A DNA stretch of 10,616 nt from Lachnospiraceae bacterium UBA3845 (lineage in GTDB: Bacteria; Bacillota; Clostridia; Lachnospirales; Lachnospiraceae). Positions 1-6,523 of the stretch are shown here, in pieces (within the stretch, counting starts at the first letter, position 1; each line of letters starts with the position of its first letter). The notes under the pieces are model-generated. The model searched no databases and was not told where the DNA came from. It was given only the letters and a program-made list of their open reading frames with translations. A program made the position numbers and the translations under genes. The stretch is from positions 12,031-22,646 of the forward strand of contig DGHP01000154.1 of the NCBI GenBank assembly GCA_002392705.1, read 5' to 3'.

Positions 1-1
1 T

Positions 2-85
2 GCGCTTTCTGCAGACGCGGCTTCAAAAAACGCATCCGGGGCATTGCGTCATGGTACAGATCTTTGTTTTGGGAGGAGGACATAA
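2..85 (+). CDS. Possible 3' end of an upstream gene (partial)
   Basis: A reading frame open from the left edge ends at a TAA whose last base is the A of the next gene's ATG (the TAATG overlap typical of translationally coupled genes). It would encode about 27 C-terminal residues, beginning ALSADAASKN and ending CFGRRT, too few to assign a family. The frame of the downstream gene is also open from base 1, and a third frame is open too, so which frame is truly coding cannot be settled from this window. The only support is the stop/start overlap and the absence of room for a promoter. Confidence 0.25.
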   Translation, partial: ALSADAASKNASGALRHGTDLCFGRRT

Positions 86-753
86 TGATTACACAGATCT
101 ATTCTATACAGACAAAGGAAGAGGCACTCGCCTGCATCGAAGCCGGTGCGGACCGGATCGGCCTTCTCGTCGGCGTCGCGGGCGGAAAATTCCCCTGCGC
201 CATCACCCAGGAGCAGGCCCTGGAAATCTTTGAGGCAATCTCGGACAGGGCGGTGAAGGTCCTGATCTCCGTGGAATACACCGCTGACGCGGTTCTGGCG
301 CAGACAAAAGCCCTGATGCCGGACGTTCTGCATCTGTGCGCGAATTTCAAAGGAAGCCCGGAATTCGCCGGCCGCCTGAGGAAGGAAATCCCGGGTGTGA
401 AGCTTATGGAAGCAGTAGGAATCACCGGGCCAGAGTGCATCGATGAAGCCCTGAAAAAAGCTTCCTACGCCGATATTCTGATTCTTGACTCCGTCTCTTC
501 CACAGTTCCGGGCGTCGGTGCGGCAGGTGTGACAAATGACTGGAATATCGACCGGGAGATCGTGGAGAAAGTCAGCATCCCCGTCATTCTCGCAGGCGGA
601 CTCGGACCGGATAATGTGGCAGACGCCATCAAAGCAGTCCATCCGGACGGAGTGGACTCCCTGACAAAAACCTCGGATAAGGAAAACGGGATACTGGTAA
701 GAAAGAATATCGAAAAAGTCCGGGAATTCTGCCGCATTGCCCACAGCTTCTGA
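85..753 (+). CDS. TrpF-like (phosphoribosylanthranilate isomerase-fold) protein without the catalytic Cys
   Basis: A 222-residue TIM-barrel protein of TrpF size. The ATG at 85 is chosen because GGGAGGAGGA (71–80) lies just upstream; an in-frame start at 64 would lack this. TrpF-like features are the opening strand with EEALACIEAGADRIGLL (12–28), LHLCANF (82–88), an Asp at 135 in ILILDS, where TrpF has its general acid, and the phosphate-binding loop LAGGLGPDNV (169–178). Against true TrpF function, the N-terminal KxCG motif is replaced by QIYSIQT (4–10), so the general-base Cys is Tyr or Ser. The usual C-terminal DVSSGVE is DSLTKTSDKE (191–200). No other trp gene is visible, and a PfkB kinase follows 142 bp downstream. 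I infer a sugar-phosphate isomerase or aldolase-like role linked to that kinase; the substrate is unknown. The fold is fairly sure, the reaction is not. Confidence 0.75.
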   Translation: MITQIYSIQTKEEALACIEAGADRIGLLVGVAGGKFPCAITQEQALEIFEAISDRAVKVLISVEYTADAVLAQTKALMPDVLHLCANFKGSPEFAGRLRKEIPGVKLMEAVGITGPECIDEALKKASYADILILDSVSSTVPGVGAAGVTNDWNIDREIVEKVSIPVILAGGLGPDNVADAIKAVHPDGVDSLTKTSDKENGILVRKNIEKVREFCRIAHSF

Positions 754-779
754 GCGTAAAAGGCAGACGGCGGCACCCG

Positions 780-874
780 TTATCCGGACAAAGTACGGAG
801 ATTATTAAGAAGGCTGCCGGAAAGATGACTGCGGGTCAGTTCACGGTTTCTCAGCCGCCGGCATGACCGGATAA
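780..874 (+). promoter_or_regulatory. Inverted repeats in the leader between the TrpF-like gene and the kinase
   Basis: The 142-bp gap before the kinase gene holds an 8-bp inverted repeat, TTATCCGG (780–787) and CCGGATAA (867–874). A weaker pair, GGCTG (813–817) and CAGCC (852–856), is nested inside. The kinase ribosome binding site GAGAGGGG follows at 881–888. The nested arrangement could form a leader stem that insulates or tunes kinase translation, but there is no T-tract and the loop is long, so chance is possible. I see no convincing -35/-10 pair here; the two genes may be one transcript. Confidence 0.25.
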
Positions 875-895
875 TCGAAAGAGAGGGGAATAATC

Positions 896-1948
896 ATGGC
901 GGAAAGAGACATGCGGATTTTCTGTATCGGGGACCTGTGCTGCGATCTGATCATTCCTTACGGGAAAATGAAGCAGATGCTGGCAGCAGGCGATATCTCA
1001 AAAAGCTCTGCCTCAGGCGTTCAGGTCTCCATGCGCTGCGGCGGGTCCGTGGGCAACACGGCGCGAGCACTCGGGCGTCTGTCCGCGCACCCCGTTTTTC
1101 TCACCCCGCTGAAGGAAGACGAGCTCGGATGCTGGCTGAAAAAACAGATGGAGGACGCCGGGGTCGATATGAGCCTTACCGTCCCCTCGAAGCGCTCCAA
1201 TATGTACTGCGCCGCAGTTCTCGACGAGTCCGGCGAGCGGACCATGTTCTGTTTCATTCCGCCCTGGGCGGACTATCCGCGCTTTAAGCAGGACAGCTTT
1301 TCACATGTACCTGCAGGAAATCCGCAGACCCTGCTCTTTACCAGCGGGATGGCCTTTCATGACGACATGGAGAACAATGAAGCTGTCCTTCGTTTTTTCC
1401 GCAGGCAGAAGGCGCAGGGTTACCGGATTGTCTTTGACCTGAATGTGAGAGCGGAATCTTACGGTTATGAAGGCGTGCGCCGCAGGGCGATGGAAGAAAT
1501 GATCTCCATGAGCGACATCATCCTGGGATCCGGCGCGGATGAGTTTTCCGCCGTTACCGGAAGCCGGGACCTGCACAGGGCAGCGGAGCTTCTCCTGGAA
1601 GCCATGCGGGCGGGCAGCGGAAATGCACAGTCAGAATGCCCGGAAAAGACCTCACCCGGGACCGGACAGGCAGATACCGGGAAACGGAATGACTCCGGGA
1701 CCGTCATCGCCAGAAACGGCGGCGCTCCCATCCTGATTCTCGGAGAGGGGGCAGACTTCCCGGACGGAACCATCGTACCGGTCAGAGCGGTAAAAGTTGT
1801 GTCCACCCTGGGTGCCGGAGATGCCTTCGACGCCATGTTCCTGAAACAGCTCAGCCAGGGAACCCTTATCCCGCAGGCCGTGCAGGCCGCATCCGATTAT
1901 GCCGGAGAACTGATCAGCAGACCAGATAACGCGGCGCCGGAGGACTGA
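896..1948 (+). CDS. PfkB-family carbohydrate/nucleoside kinase
   Basis: A 350-residue ribokinase/PfkB-fold kinase that transfers phosphate from ATP to a sugar or nucleoside in the cytoplasm. The N-terminal signature includes CGGSVGNTARALGRL (48–62). DLNVRAE (181–187) matches the conserved D-x-N-x-R strand. The C-terminal signature STLGAGDAFDAMF (303–315) contains the catalytic base Asp309 and the anion-hole glycines. The start follows GAGAGGGG at 881–888. Residues about 240–272 are a Gly/Ser/Thr/Asp-rich, probably disordered insertion just before the ILILGEG strand, where ribokinases normally have a short turn; its DNA has two CCGGGACCG copies 39 bp apart (1656 and 1695). The gene's last codons are the first unit of a 35-bp tandem repeat that continues past the stop. 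The substrate cannot be assigned. Adjacency to the TrpF-like protein suggests a shared phosphosugar pathway. Confidence 0.88.
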   Translation: MAERDMRIFCIGDLCCDLIIPYGKMKQMLAAGDISKSSASGVQVSMRCGGSVGNTARALGRLSAHPVFLTPLKEDELGCWLKKQMEDAGVDMSLTVPSKRSNMYCAAVLDESGERTMFCFIPPWADYPRFKQDSFSHVPAGNPQTLLFTSGMAFHDDMENNEAVLRFFRRQKAQGYRIVFDLNVRAESYGYEGVRRRAMEEMISMSDIILGSGADEFSAVTGSRDLHRAAELLLEAMRAGSGNAQSECPEKTSPGTGQADTGKRNDSGTVIARNGGAPILILGEGADFPDGTIVPVRAVKVVSTLGAGDAFDAMFLKQLSQGTLIPQAVQAASDYAGELISRPDNAAPED

Positions 1949-2061
1949 CCGGCAGACCGTGTCCCGCGGCGCCGGAAGACTGACCGGCAGACCGTGTTCC
2001 GCGGCGCCGGAAAACTGATCAGCAGACCAGATAACGCGGCGCCGGAATAATGACCGGCGCC
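1909..2061. repeat. 35-bp tandem repeat, four copies plus a partial fifth
   Basis: Units begin at 1909, 1944, 1979 and 2014, each exactly 35 bp, with a truncated fifth from 2049. All share the core GCGGCGCCGGA and an ACTGA(C/T)C start. Units 1 and 4 carry the same variant (ATCAGCAGACCAGATAAC) and units 2 and 3 another (ACCGGCAGACCGTG), so the array has an A-B-B-A layout. Unit 1 is coding (the C-terminus of the kinase) and the kinase stop codon TGA lies at the start of unit 2. Since 35 is not a multiple of three, later units do not keep the frame. This looks like a minisatellite expansion out of the gene's 3' end. Confidence 0.93.
2038..2061. terminator. GC-rich hairpin between convergent genes
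   Basis: GGCGCCGG (2038–2045) and CCGGCGCC (2054–2061) form a perfect 8-bp stem with an 8-nt loop between the converging kinase and comF genes, 4 bp past the comF stop. It is made from the end of the last full 35-bp unit and the partial unit. There is no T-tract on either side, so it is not a classical intrinsic terminator. It may still block read-through or stabilise 3' ends. Confidence 0.35.
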
Positions 2062-2064
2062 CCC

Positions 2065-2829
2065 TTACTCTTCTCCTCTCCCGATACAGAGCGTGAGAAA
2101 ACAGATCTCCCGCACCCCGTGCTGCCTGAGCGCGCGGCTTGCTGTGTCCATCGTTGTTCCCGTCGTGTAGATATCATCCAGCAGCAGAACCCTGTCCGGC
2201 AGCCTGATCTCCGGATTGACTGCAAACACGCCCCTCATATTCTTCTTCCGGCTCTCCCTGCCCAGCATTTTTGACGCTTTCGTATAGCGGGTCCGCACCA
2301 GAGCAGTGGGCTCCACCCTCAGGCCGGTGACAGAGCCGAAAGCTGCCGCCAGAAGCACACTCTGATCATAGCCCCGCTCCGCCCTCTTTTTCGGATGCAT
2401 GGGAACCGGTACGATGCACTCCGGCCGCCAGACCGGCAGAACAGGCGCCGCAGCAGCAGCCATGGCCTGTGCGTAAAAGGGAATATACGCACGGCGGTTC
2501 TGGAATTTCATGCGGTCAACAGACTGGCGGATCCCTTTTTCGTAGAGAAAGGCCGCACGTCCTTCATCAAAAAAATGCAGCCGGCTCTCACAGTCAGAGC
2601 ACAGTTCCCTGGAGGGATCCGAGATCATTCTGCCGCATTTTCTGCAGAAAGGTTCCCGCACCCAGGGAAGTTCCCGCGCACATTTCCCGCAGATCAGCGG
2701 CTCATTCCTGAGAAGAATCTTCTCACATACCGGGCAGCGCCTGGGATAGAGAAGGTCCAGAAGGCTTTCACCCGCGCAGGCCGGAAGTCCCGCTTTTTCT
2801 TTTTTTTCGAAAAATATCCGTTCGTTCAA
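2065..2829 (-). CDS. comF: ComF family protein (phosphoribosyltransferase-like)
   Basis: A 254-residue protein of usual ComF length. The N-terminal zinc-ribbon region has four CxxC pairs at residues 32–35, 47–50, 62–65 and 77–80. The C-terminal half is a type I phosphoribosyltransferase domain: VPVPMHPKKRAERGYDQS (140–157) and the PRPP-binding loop VLLLDDIYTTGTT (214–226). In naturally competent Gram-positives and Haemophilus, ComF/ComFC homologues act at the cytoplasmic side of the membrane in uptake of single-stranded DNA; many non-competent species keep the gene. The start is a TTG (2829), preceded by GGAAG at about 6 nt; the first in-frame ATG would remove the zinc ribbon. It follows recD2 on the same strand with a 95-bp gap holding a duplicated recD2 end. 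Family is sure, role in this organism is inference. Confidence 0.93.
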   Translation of the reverse strand: MNERIFFEKKEKAGLPACAGESLLDLLYPRRCPVCEKILLRNEPLICGKCARELPWVREPFCRKCGRMISDPSRELCSDCESRLHFFDEGRAAFLYEKGIRQSVDRMKFQNRRAYIPFYAQAMAAAAAPVLPVWRPECIVPVPMHPKKRAERGYDQSVLLAAAFGSVTGLRVEPTALVRTRYTKASKMLGRESRKKNMRGVFAVNPEIRLPDRVLLLDDIYTTGTTMDTASRALRQHGVREICFLTLCIGRGEE

Positions 2830-2861
2830 AATACGCTTCCGTTTTCGCGCGCACTTCTCTC

Positions 2862-2950
2862 CTCAGTCTCCGCCTCCCGCAGCGGCTCCGGACATCCCGT
2901 TCCCCTTACCGGAACTCTTTCCTCTCAGTCTCCGCCTCCCGCAGCGGCTC
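2862..2950. repeat. 27-bp direct repeat duplicating the 3' end of recD2
   Basis: The 27 bases at 2924–2950, encoding the last RecD2 residues RAAAGGGD and the stop, occur again exactly at 2862–2888, 62 bp further along in the direction of transcription. The second copy lies in the recD2–comF gap. The 35-bp spacer between them contains two further CCGGA motifs. It resembles the kinase-end array: a short GC-rich stretch including a stop codon has been copied downstream. Confidence 0.9.
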
Positions 2951-5441
2951 TGCATTCTTTCAGTCTCAGGGCGAGCGTAGTATAGCGTCTCGCCTCACTG
3001 GTATTGTCGATCATCTCCTTCATAACCGACGGGTTCCCGATCAGAACGACACACTGCCTGGCCCTTGTCACGGCTGTATAGAGCAGATTCCGGTTCATCA
3101 GCATCCTGGGGCCTTTCAGCAGCGGGATCACCACCGCCGGGTACTCGCTCCCCTGGGCCTTGTGGATGGTCACAGCATAGGCAAGTTCAAGCTGATCCAG
3201 GTCGTTCATCTCATATTCAACAAATCGATGCTCATCGAATTCAACTGTGAGCGTATTGCTGAATTCATTGATCTCGCTGATCACGCCCATATCCCCGTTG
3301 AAAACCCCTTCCCCCGTCCCGAGCACCGCACCGTACCTGCCGCGGATCTCCCAGGCGATCTGGTAGTTGTTTTTGATCTGCATCACGCGGTCCCTTTCCC
3401 GGAAGATGGTCTCCCCCCTGAGATGTTCCCGCTTTCCTCCCCCCTCGGGATTCAGATACTGCTGCATGACCTTATTGAGTCTGAGCACCCCCAGATTTCC
3501 CTTCTTCATCGGGGTCATAACCTGGATATCCGCGCTGGTGGCCTTCACATAGCGGGGCAGGTTATCCCTGACCAGCTTGATCGCCAGTCCGATGATGCGG
3601 TTCGGATCATACTCCTTCATAAAGAAGAAATCACGGCTTTTGTTCGACAGGACCGGGCAGATTCCGTCATTGATTTTGTGCGCGTTCACGACGATATCGC
3701 TCTCCTGCGCCTGGCGGAAAATCGTCTTCAGGGTGACCACCGGAATCGTCCCGGATTCAATCATATCCTTCAGCACCGCTCCGGGTCCTACGCTGGGCAG
3801 CTGGTTGGCGTCCCCCGCCATGATCAGGTGGGCGCCCACCGGCACAGCCTTGAGAAGCGCGTGGAGAAGATACAGATCCACCATCGACATCTCATCCACG
3901 ATGATCACGTCCTCCTCCAGAGGCTTGTCCTCGTCCCTGCCGAAAGTCAGGGCGGCATCCGGATCCCCGGACACCTCAAGCAGCCGGTGTATGGTTTTCG
4001 CTTCCCTTCCGGTCGCTTCGGTCATACGCTTGGCCGCCCGCCCGGTGGGCGCCGCCAGACTGATGGACATTCCTTCACTCTCAAAGACGGAAATCATCGT
4101 ATTGATGGTGGTCGTTTTCCCTGTGCCGGGGCCGCCTGTCAGAATCAGGAGCCCGCAGCGTTCAGCCTCCAGGACCGCCTCCATCTGCTTTTCATCCAGT
4201 TCCGTCTTTGATGCCTTCTGTGCGGAAAGTACCCGCGCCCGGATTCTCTCCGGATTCCCTGCCGTCTGAATATTCAGGTCGTGCAGCATCTGCGCGCAGC
4301 GAAGTTCCGTCATATACACGCCGGAGGCGTAGACCCTGACCTCACCTTCCTCCTGCCGGATTACCAGCTTCCGCTCCACGGAGAGGTTCTCCAGGCAGCT
4401 TCCGATCGGGTCCTCCCCGCTGCCATCGTCCAGGTCCCAGTCCGCTTCCTCCGCGGGGAAGAGGGTTAGATCCGGATAAAAACCTTCCTCATCCCAGCCT
4501 TCCGCGGAAAATGGATCCCCTTCCGCCTTCGCTGTCAGGACATCTGCGGCAGAAAAAGCTGCGCCTGATGCAGCTGTCTTCCCGGCCGGAAAGGCAGGAC
4601 CCGGACCCGCATCTTCCGCTGCCGGAAAGGCAGGACCCGAACCTGCATCTTCCTGCCCGGCGCTCTCATCGTGCAGGGCAGGAGCGGGAACAGGCCTGAG
4701 GCGCATCCCCAGCAGGGAGGCTGTCCGGCGCAGCAGCAGCTCACGGGGCAGATAGATGCTGCCCTCTGTTCCGGCAAGCTGCAGAATATAGAGAATCCCG
4801 CTGGATATGCGGAAATGGGAATCCACGGCGATCCCCGCGCGCCGGGCGATCTCATCCGCCGTACGGAAGCCTATTCCGGTCATATCATCCGCCAGTTTAT
4901 AGGGATTCTCCCGGATAATCCGGTAGATTTCCTGCCCGTAAGCCTTATAGATGCGAACGGCCAGGGTATTGGACACTCCGTAGCGGGAAAGAAACAGCAG
5001 GGCGTCGCGCTGATCGCGTTTCTCATAAACCTGCTCCGCGATCTCCCTGGCTTTTTTCTCCGAGATCCCTTTGATCTCCACCAGGCGTTCCGGCTCCTGC
5101 TCTATGACACGGAAGGTATCATTTCCAAACTTCTTTACAATCCGGTGCGCCAGCGACTGCCGTATTCCCTTTATAATACCGGAGCCGAGATACCGCTCCA
5201 TGTACTGGGCCGATTCCGGCGGGAGCAGTTCAAAGCTGCTGATCTTAAACTGCTCCCCGTAAGTCGCATGAACTGTATAAGAGCCCTCCGCCTCAAGCTG
5301 CTCCCCTTCACCGATCTCGGGAAGCACGCCCACGGCGGTGAGCTCCTCTCCTTCCACCGACAGGGAGAGAACCGTATATCCGTTCTCCCCGTTCCGGTAG
5401 ACAATATGTTCCACAATGCCTTTGATCCGATCTTTTTCCAT
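2925..5441 (-). CDS. recD2: RecD2-type ATP-dependent 5'-3' DNA helicase with an internal linker insertion
   Basis: An 838-residue SF1B helicase of the RecD2/YrrC family, a cytoplasmic repair helicase that acts without RecBC. An OB-like N-terminal domain (about 5–72) is followed by helix-hairpin-helix repeats (about 86–220). The motor has Walker A GGPGTGKT (436–443), Walker B IIVDEMSMVD (513–522), GDANQLPSVGPG (543–554), the arginine-finger region TIFRQAQES (573–581) and a UvrD-like C-terminal domain with VTIHKAQGSEYP (757–768) and LYTAVTRARQ (787–796). Residues about 250–345 are an Ala/Pro/Gly- and acid-rich linker with three 12-residue repeats, which explains most of the excess over the usual 715–800 residues. 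The ATG at 5441 has AGGA 7 nt upstream. The gene lies 90 bp after mreB and before comF on the same strand. All catalytic motifs are intact, so I expect activity. Confidence 0.96.
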   Translation of the reverse strand: MEKDRIKGIVEHIVYRNGENGYTVLSLSVEGEELTAVGVLPEIGEGEQLEAEGSYTVHATYGEQFKISSFELLPPESAQYMERYLGSGIIKGIRQSLAHRIVKKFGNDTFRVIEQEPERLVEIKGISEKKAREIAEQVYEKRDQRDALLFLSRYGVSNTLAVRIYKAYGQEIYRIIRENPYKLADDMTGIGFRTADEIARRAGIAVDSHFRISSGILYILQLAGTEGSIYLPRELLLRRTASLLGMRLRPVPAPALHDESAGQEDAGSGPAFPAAEDAGPGPAFPAGKTAASGAAFSAADVLTAKAEGDPFSAEGWDEEGFYPDLTLFPAEEADWDLDDGSGEDPIGSCLENLSVERKLVIRQEEGEVRVYASGVYMTELRCAQMLHDLNIQTAGNPERIRARVLSAQKASKTELDEKQMEAVLEAERCGLLILTGGPGTGKTTTINTMISVFESEGMSISLAAPTGRAAKRMTEATGREAKTIHRLLEVSGDPDAALTFGRDEDKPLEEDVIIVDEMSMVDLYLLHALLKAVPVGAHLIMAGDANQLPSVGPGAVLKDMIESGTIPVVTLKTIFRQAQESDIVVNAHKINDGICPVLSNKSRDFFFMKEYDPNRIIGLAIKLVRDNLPRYVKATSADIQVMTPMKKGNLGVLRLNKVMQQYLNPEGGGKREHLRGETIFRERDRVMQIKNNYQIAWEIRGRYGAVLGTGEGVFNGDMGVISEINEFSNTLTVEFDEHRFVEYEMNDLDQLELAYAVTIHKAQGSEYPAVVIPLLKGPRMLMNRNLLYTAVTRARQCVVLIGNPSVMKEMIDNTSEARRYTTLALRLKECRAAAGGGD
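4549..4656. repeat. 36-bp in-frame repeat inside recD2
   Basis: Two close copies of a 36-bp unit (4585–4620 and 4621–4656), starting GCCGGAAAGGCAGGACCCG on the + strand, encode QEDAGSGPAFPA and AEDAGPGPAFPA (residues 263–286). A degenerate third copy (4549–4584) encodes GKTAASGAAFSA (287–298). The period of 12 codons keeps the frame, so the repeat lengthens a disordered linker without breaking the helicase. The GCCGGA core recurs in the repeats elsewhere in this window. Confidence 0.88.
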
Positions 5442-5455
5442 CTGTTGTCCTGTAT

Positions 5456-5530
5456 CCGGAAGATTCCCCGCAGCCCGGCCGGAAGATTCCCCTGCGTCCG
5501 GCCGGAGGCTGTCCGGAAGATTCCTCTGCG
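5456..5530. repeat. Three copies of a CCGGAAGATTCC element between mreB and recD2
   Basis: CCGGAAGATTCC occurs at 5456, 5479 and 5513, spaced 23 and 34 bp, and each is followed by C/T and CGC-like bases. Together they occupy nearly the whole 90-bp gap downstream of mreB and upstream of the recD2 start. On the transcribed strand each reads GGAATCTTCCGG, with short GGAA/TTCC arms. No promoter or terminator is evident, so mreB and recD2 may be transcribed together across these repeats. Confidence 0.8.
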
Positions 5531-5531
5531 T

Positions 5532-6512
5532 TCAGTTCAGCTTCAGTTCCGCGTATCTGCCGGTTCCGATCGCCACTGCGCAGAGAGGATCCTCGCATGT
5601 CACAACATTGACGCCCGTCCGGATCTCCAGAAGCTCCTCCAGCCCTCCGATCAGGCAGCCGCCTCCCACAAGGACGATTCCCCTCTGGGCGACGTCCGAC
5701 GCAAGCTCCGGCGGCGTCCGCTCCAGAACACTGTGCACGGCTTCGACAACCCGTCCCGTAAGCTCACGGAAGGCAAATCTGCAGTCCTCCGAGCTGATTC
5801 TGACCTTTTTCGGCAGGCCTGTCTCGATATCCCGGCTGATAAACTCCATGAAGAGTTCCTCCGGCTTCTCATAGACGGTTCCGATCTGCATCTTGATCTC
5901 CTCCGCCGCCTGCTGTTCGATCACAACGCCGAACTGGCTGCGGACATAGCGGATCAGAGCCTCGTCGAAATCATCGCCGCCGATCTTCACGGAATTGCTC
6001 ACAACCACGCCGTCCATCGACAGAATCGATACATTGCAGCTTCCGCCGCCGATATCCACGATCATGTTCCCGCTTGGCTTCGAAAAATCGATACCGGCTC
6101 CGATGGCTGCCGCGACCGGTTCCTCAACCATGATTACGTCCCTGGCTCCCGCCTGATAGGCCGCGTCCTCGACTGCCCTGCGCTCCACCTCCGTCAGCCC
6201 CGTGGGGACACAGATACAGACCCGGGGTTTGCGGAAGGAGAGGCGTCCTACCGCTTTCTGTATAAAATAGCGCAGCATCTGCTCCGTCACGACATAATCC
6301 GCTATGATGCCGTTCTCCAGAGGATGCATCTCCGTGATATTCCCGCTCGCCCGGCTGAGCATCACCCGGGCTTCCTCCCCGATCGCCCTGATCCGGTCCT
6401 CATCACGGTCATAGGCAGCGACCGAAGGTTCCTTCAGGACCACGCCCCGCCCGCGCACATAGACCAGTATACTTGTCGTTCCAAGATCAATTCCGACATC
6501 CGTTACAGCCAT
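5532..6512 (-). CDS. mreB: MreB/Mbl-family bacterial actin (divergent)
   Basis: A 326-residue cytoplasmic actin homologue that forms membrane-associated filaments directing lateral cell-wall synthesis. Phosphate loop 1 is GIDLGTTS (7–14), followed by CVPTGLTEVERRAV (101–114), the catalytic Glu region VEEPVAAAIGAG (129–140), phosphate loop 2 VDIGGGSCNVSILS (152–165), GGDDFDEAL (178–186) and the adenosine motif VGGGCLIGGLEELL (282–295). In standard MreB/Mbl, loop 2 reads GGGTTE/D; here it is GGGSCN, so the acidic residue is Asn160. The N-terminus starts almost at the first beta strand without the usual MF-type membrane-binding extension, and the protein is slightly short (usual 335–345). The ATG at 6512 has GGGGA 7 nt upstream, and lgt ends 11 bp before it, indicating co-transcription. 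Family is sure; whether it is the main MreB or a specialised paralogue is open. Confidence 0.93.
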   Translation of the reverse strand: MAVTDVGIDLGTTSILVYVRGRGVVLKEPSVAAYDRDEDRIRAIGEEARVMLSRASGNITEMHPLENGIIADYVVTEQMLRYFIQKAVGRLSFRKPRVCICVPTGLTEVERRAVEDAAYQAGARDVIMVEEPVAAAIGAGIDFSKPSGNMIVDIGGGSCNVSILSMDGVVVSNSVKIGGDDFDEALIRYVRSQFGVVIEQQAAEEIKMQIGTVYEKPEELFMEFISRDIETGLPKKVRISSEDCRFAFRELTGRVVEAVHSVLERTPPELASDVAQRGIVLVGGGCLIGGLEELLEIRTGVNVVTCEDPLCAVAIGTGRYAELKLN

Positions 6513-6523
6513 AAACTATCCCC

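Noticed and set aside
49..744. A 231-codon open frame on the - strand opposite the TrpF-like gene.
   Set aside because: The + strand frame has a strong ribosome binding site and clear TIM-barrel motifs; the reverse frame has neither.
85..753. Assignment as trpF in tryptophan synthesis.
   Set aside because: The catalytic Cys motif and SSG motif are missing and no trp neighbours are visible, so only the fold is claimed.
1909..2061. The 35-bp array considered as a CRISPR.
   Set aside because: Units are head-to-tail with no unique spacers, start inside a gene, and no cas gene is present.
3162..4211. A 349-codon open frame on the + strand opposite recD2.
   Set aside because: It is antisense to intact helicase motifs, is rich in His, Arg and Pro as GC-rich shadow frames are, and has no recognisable domain.
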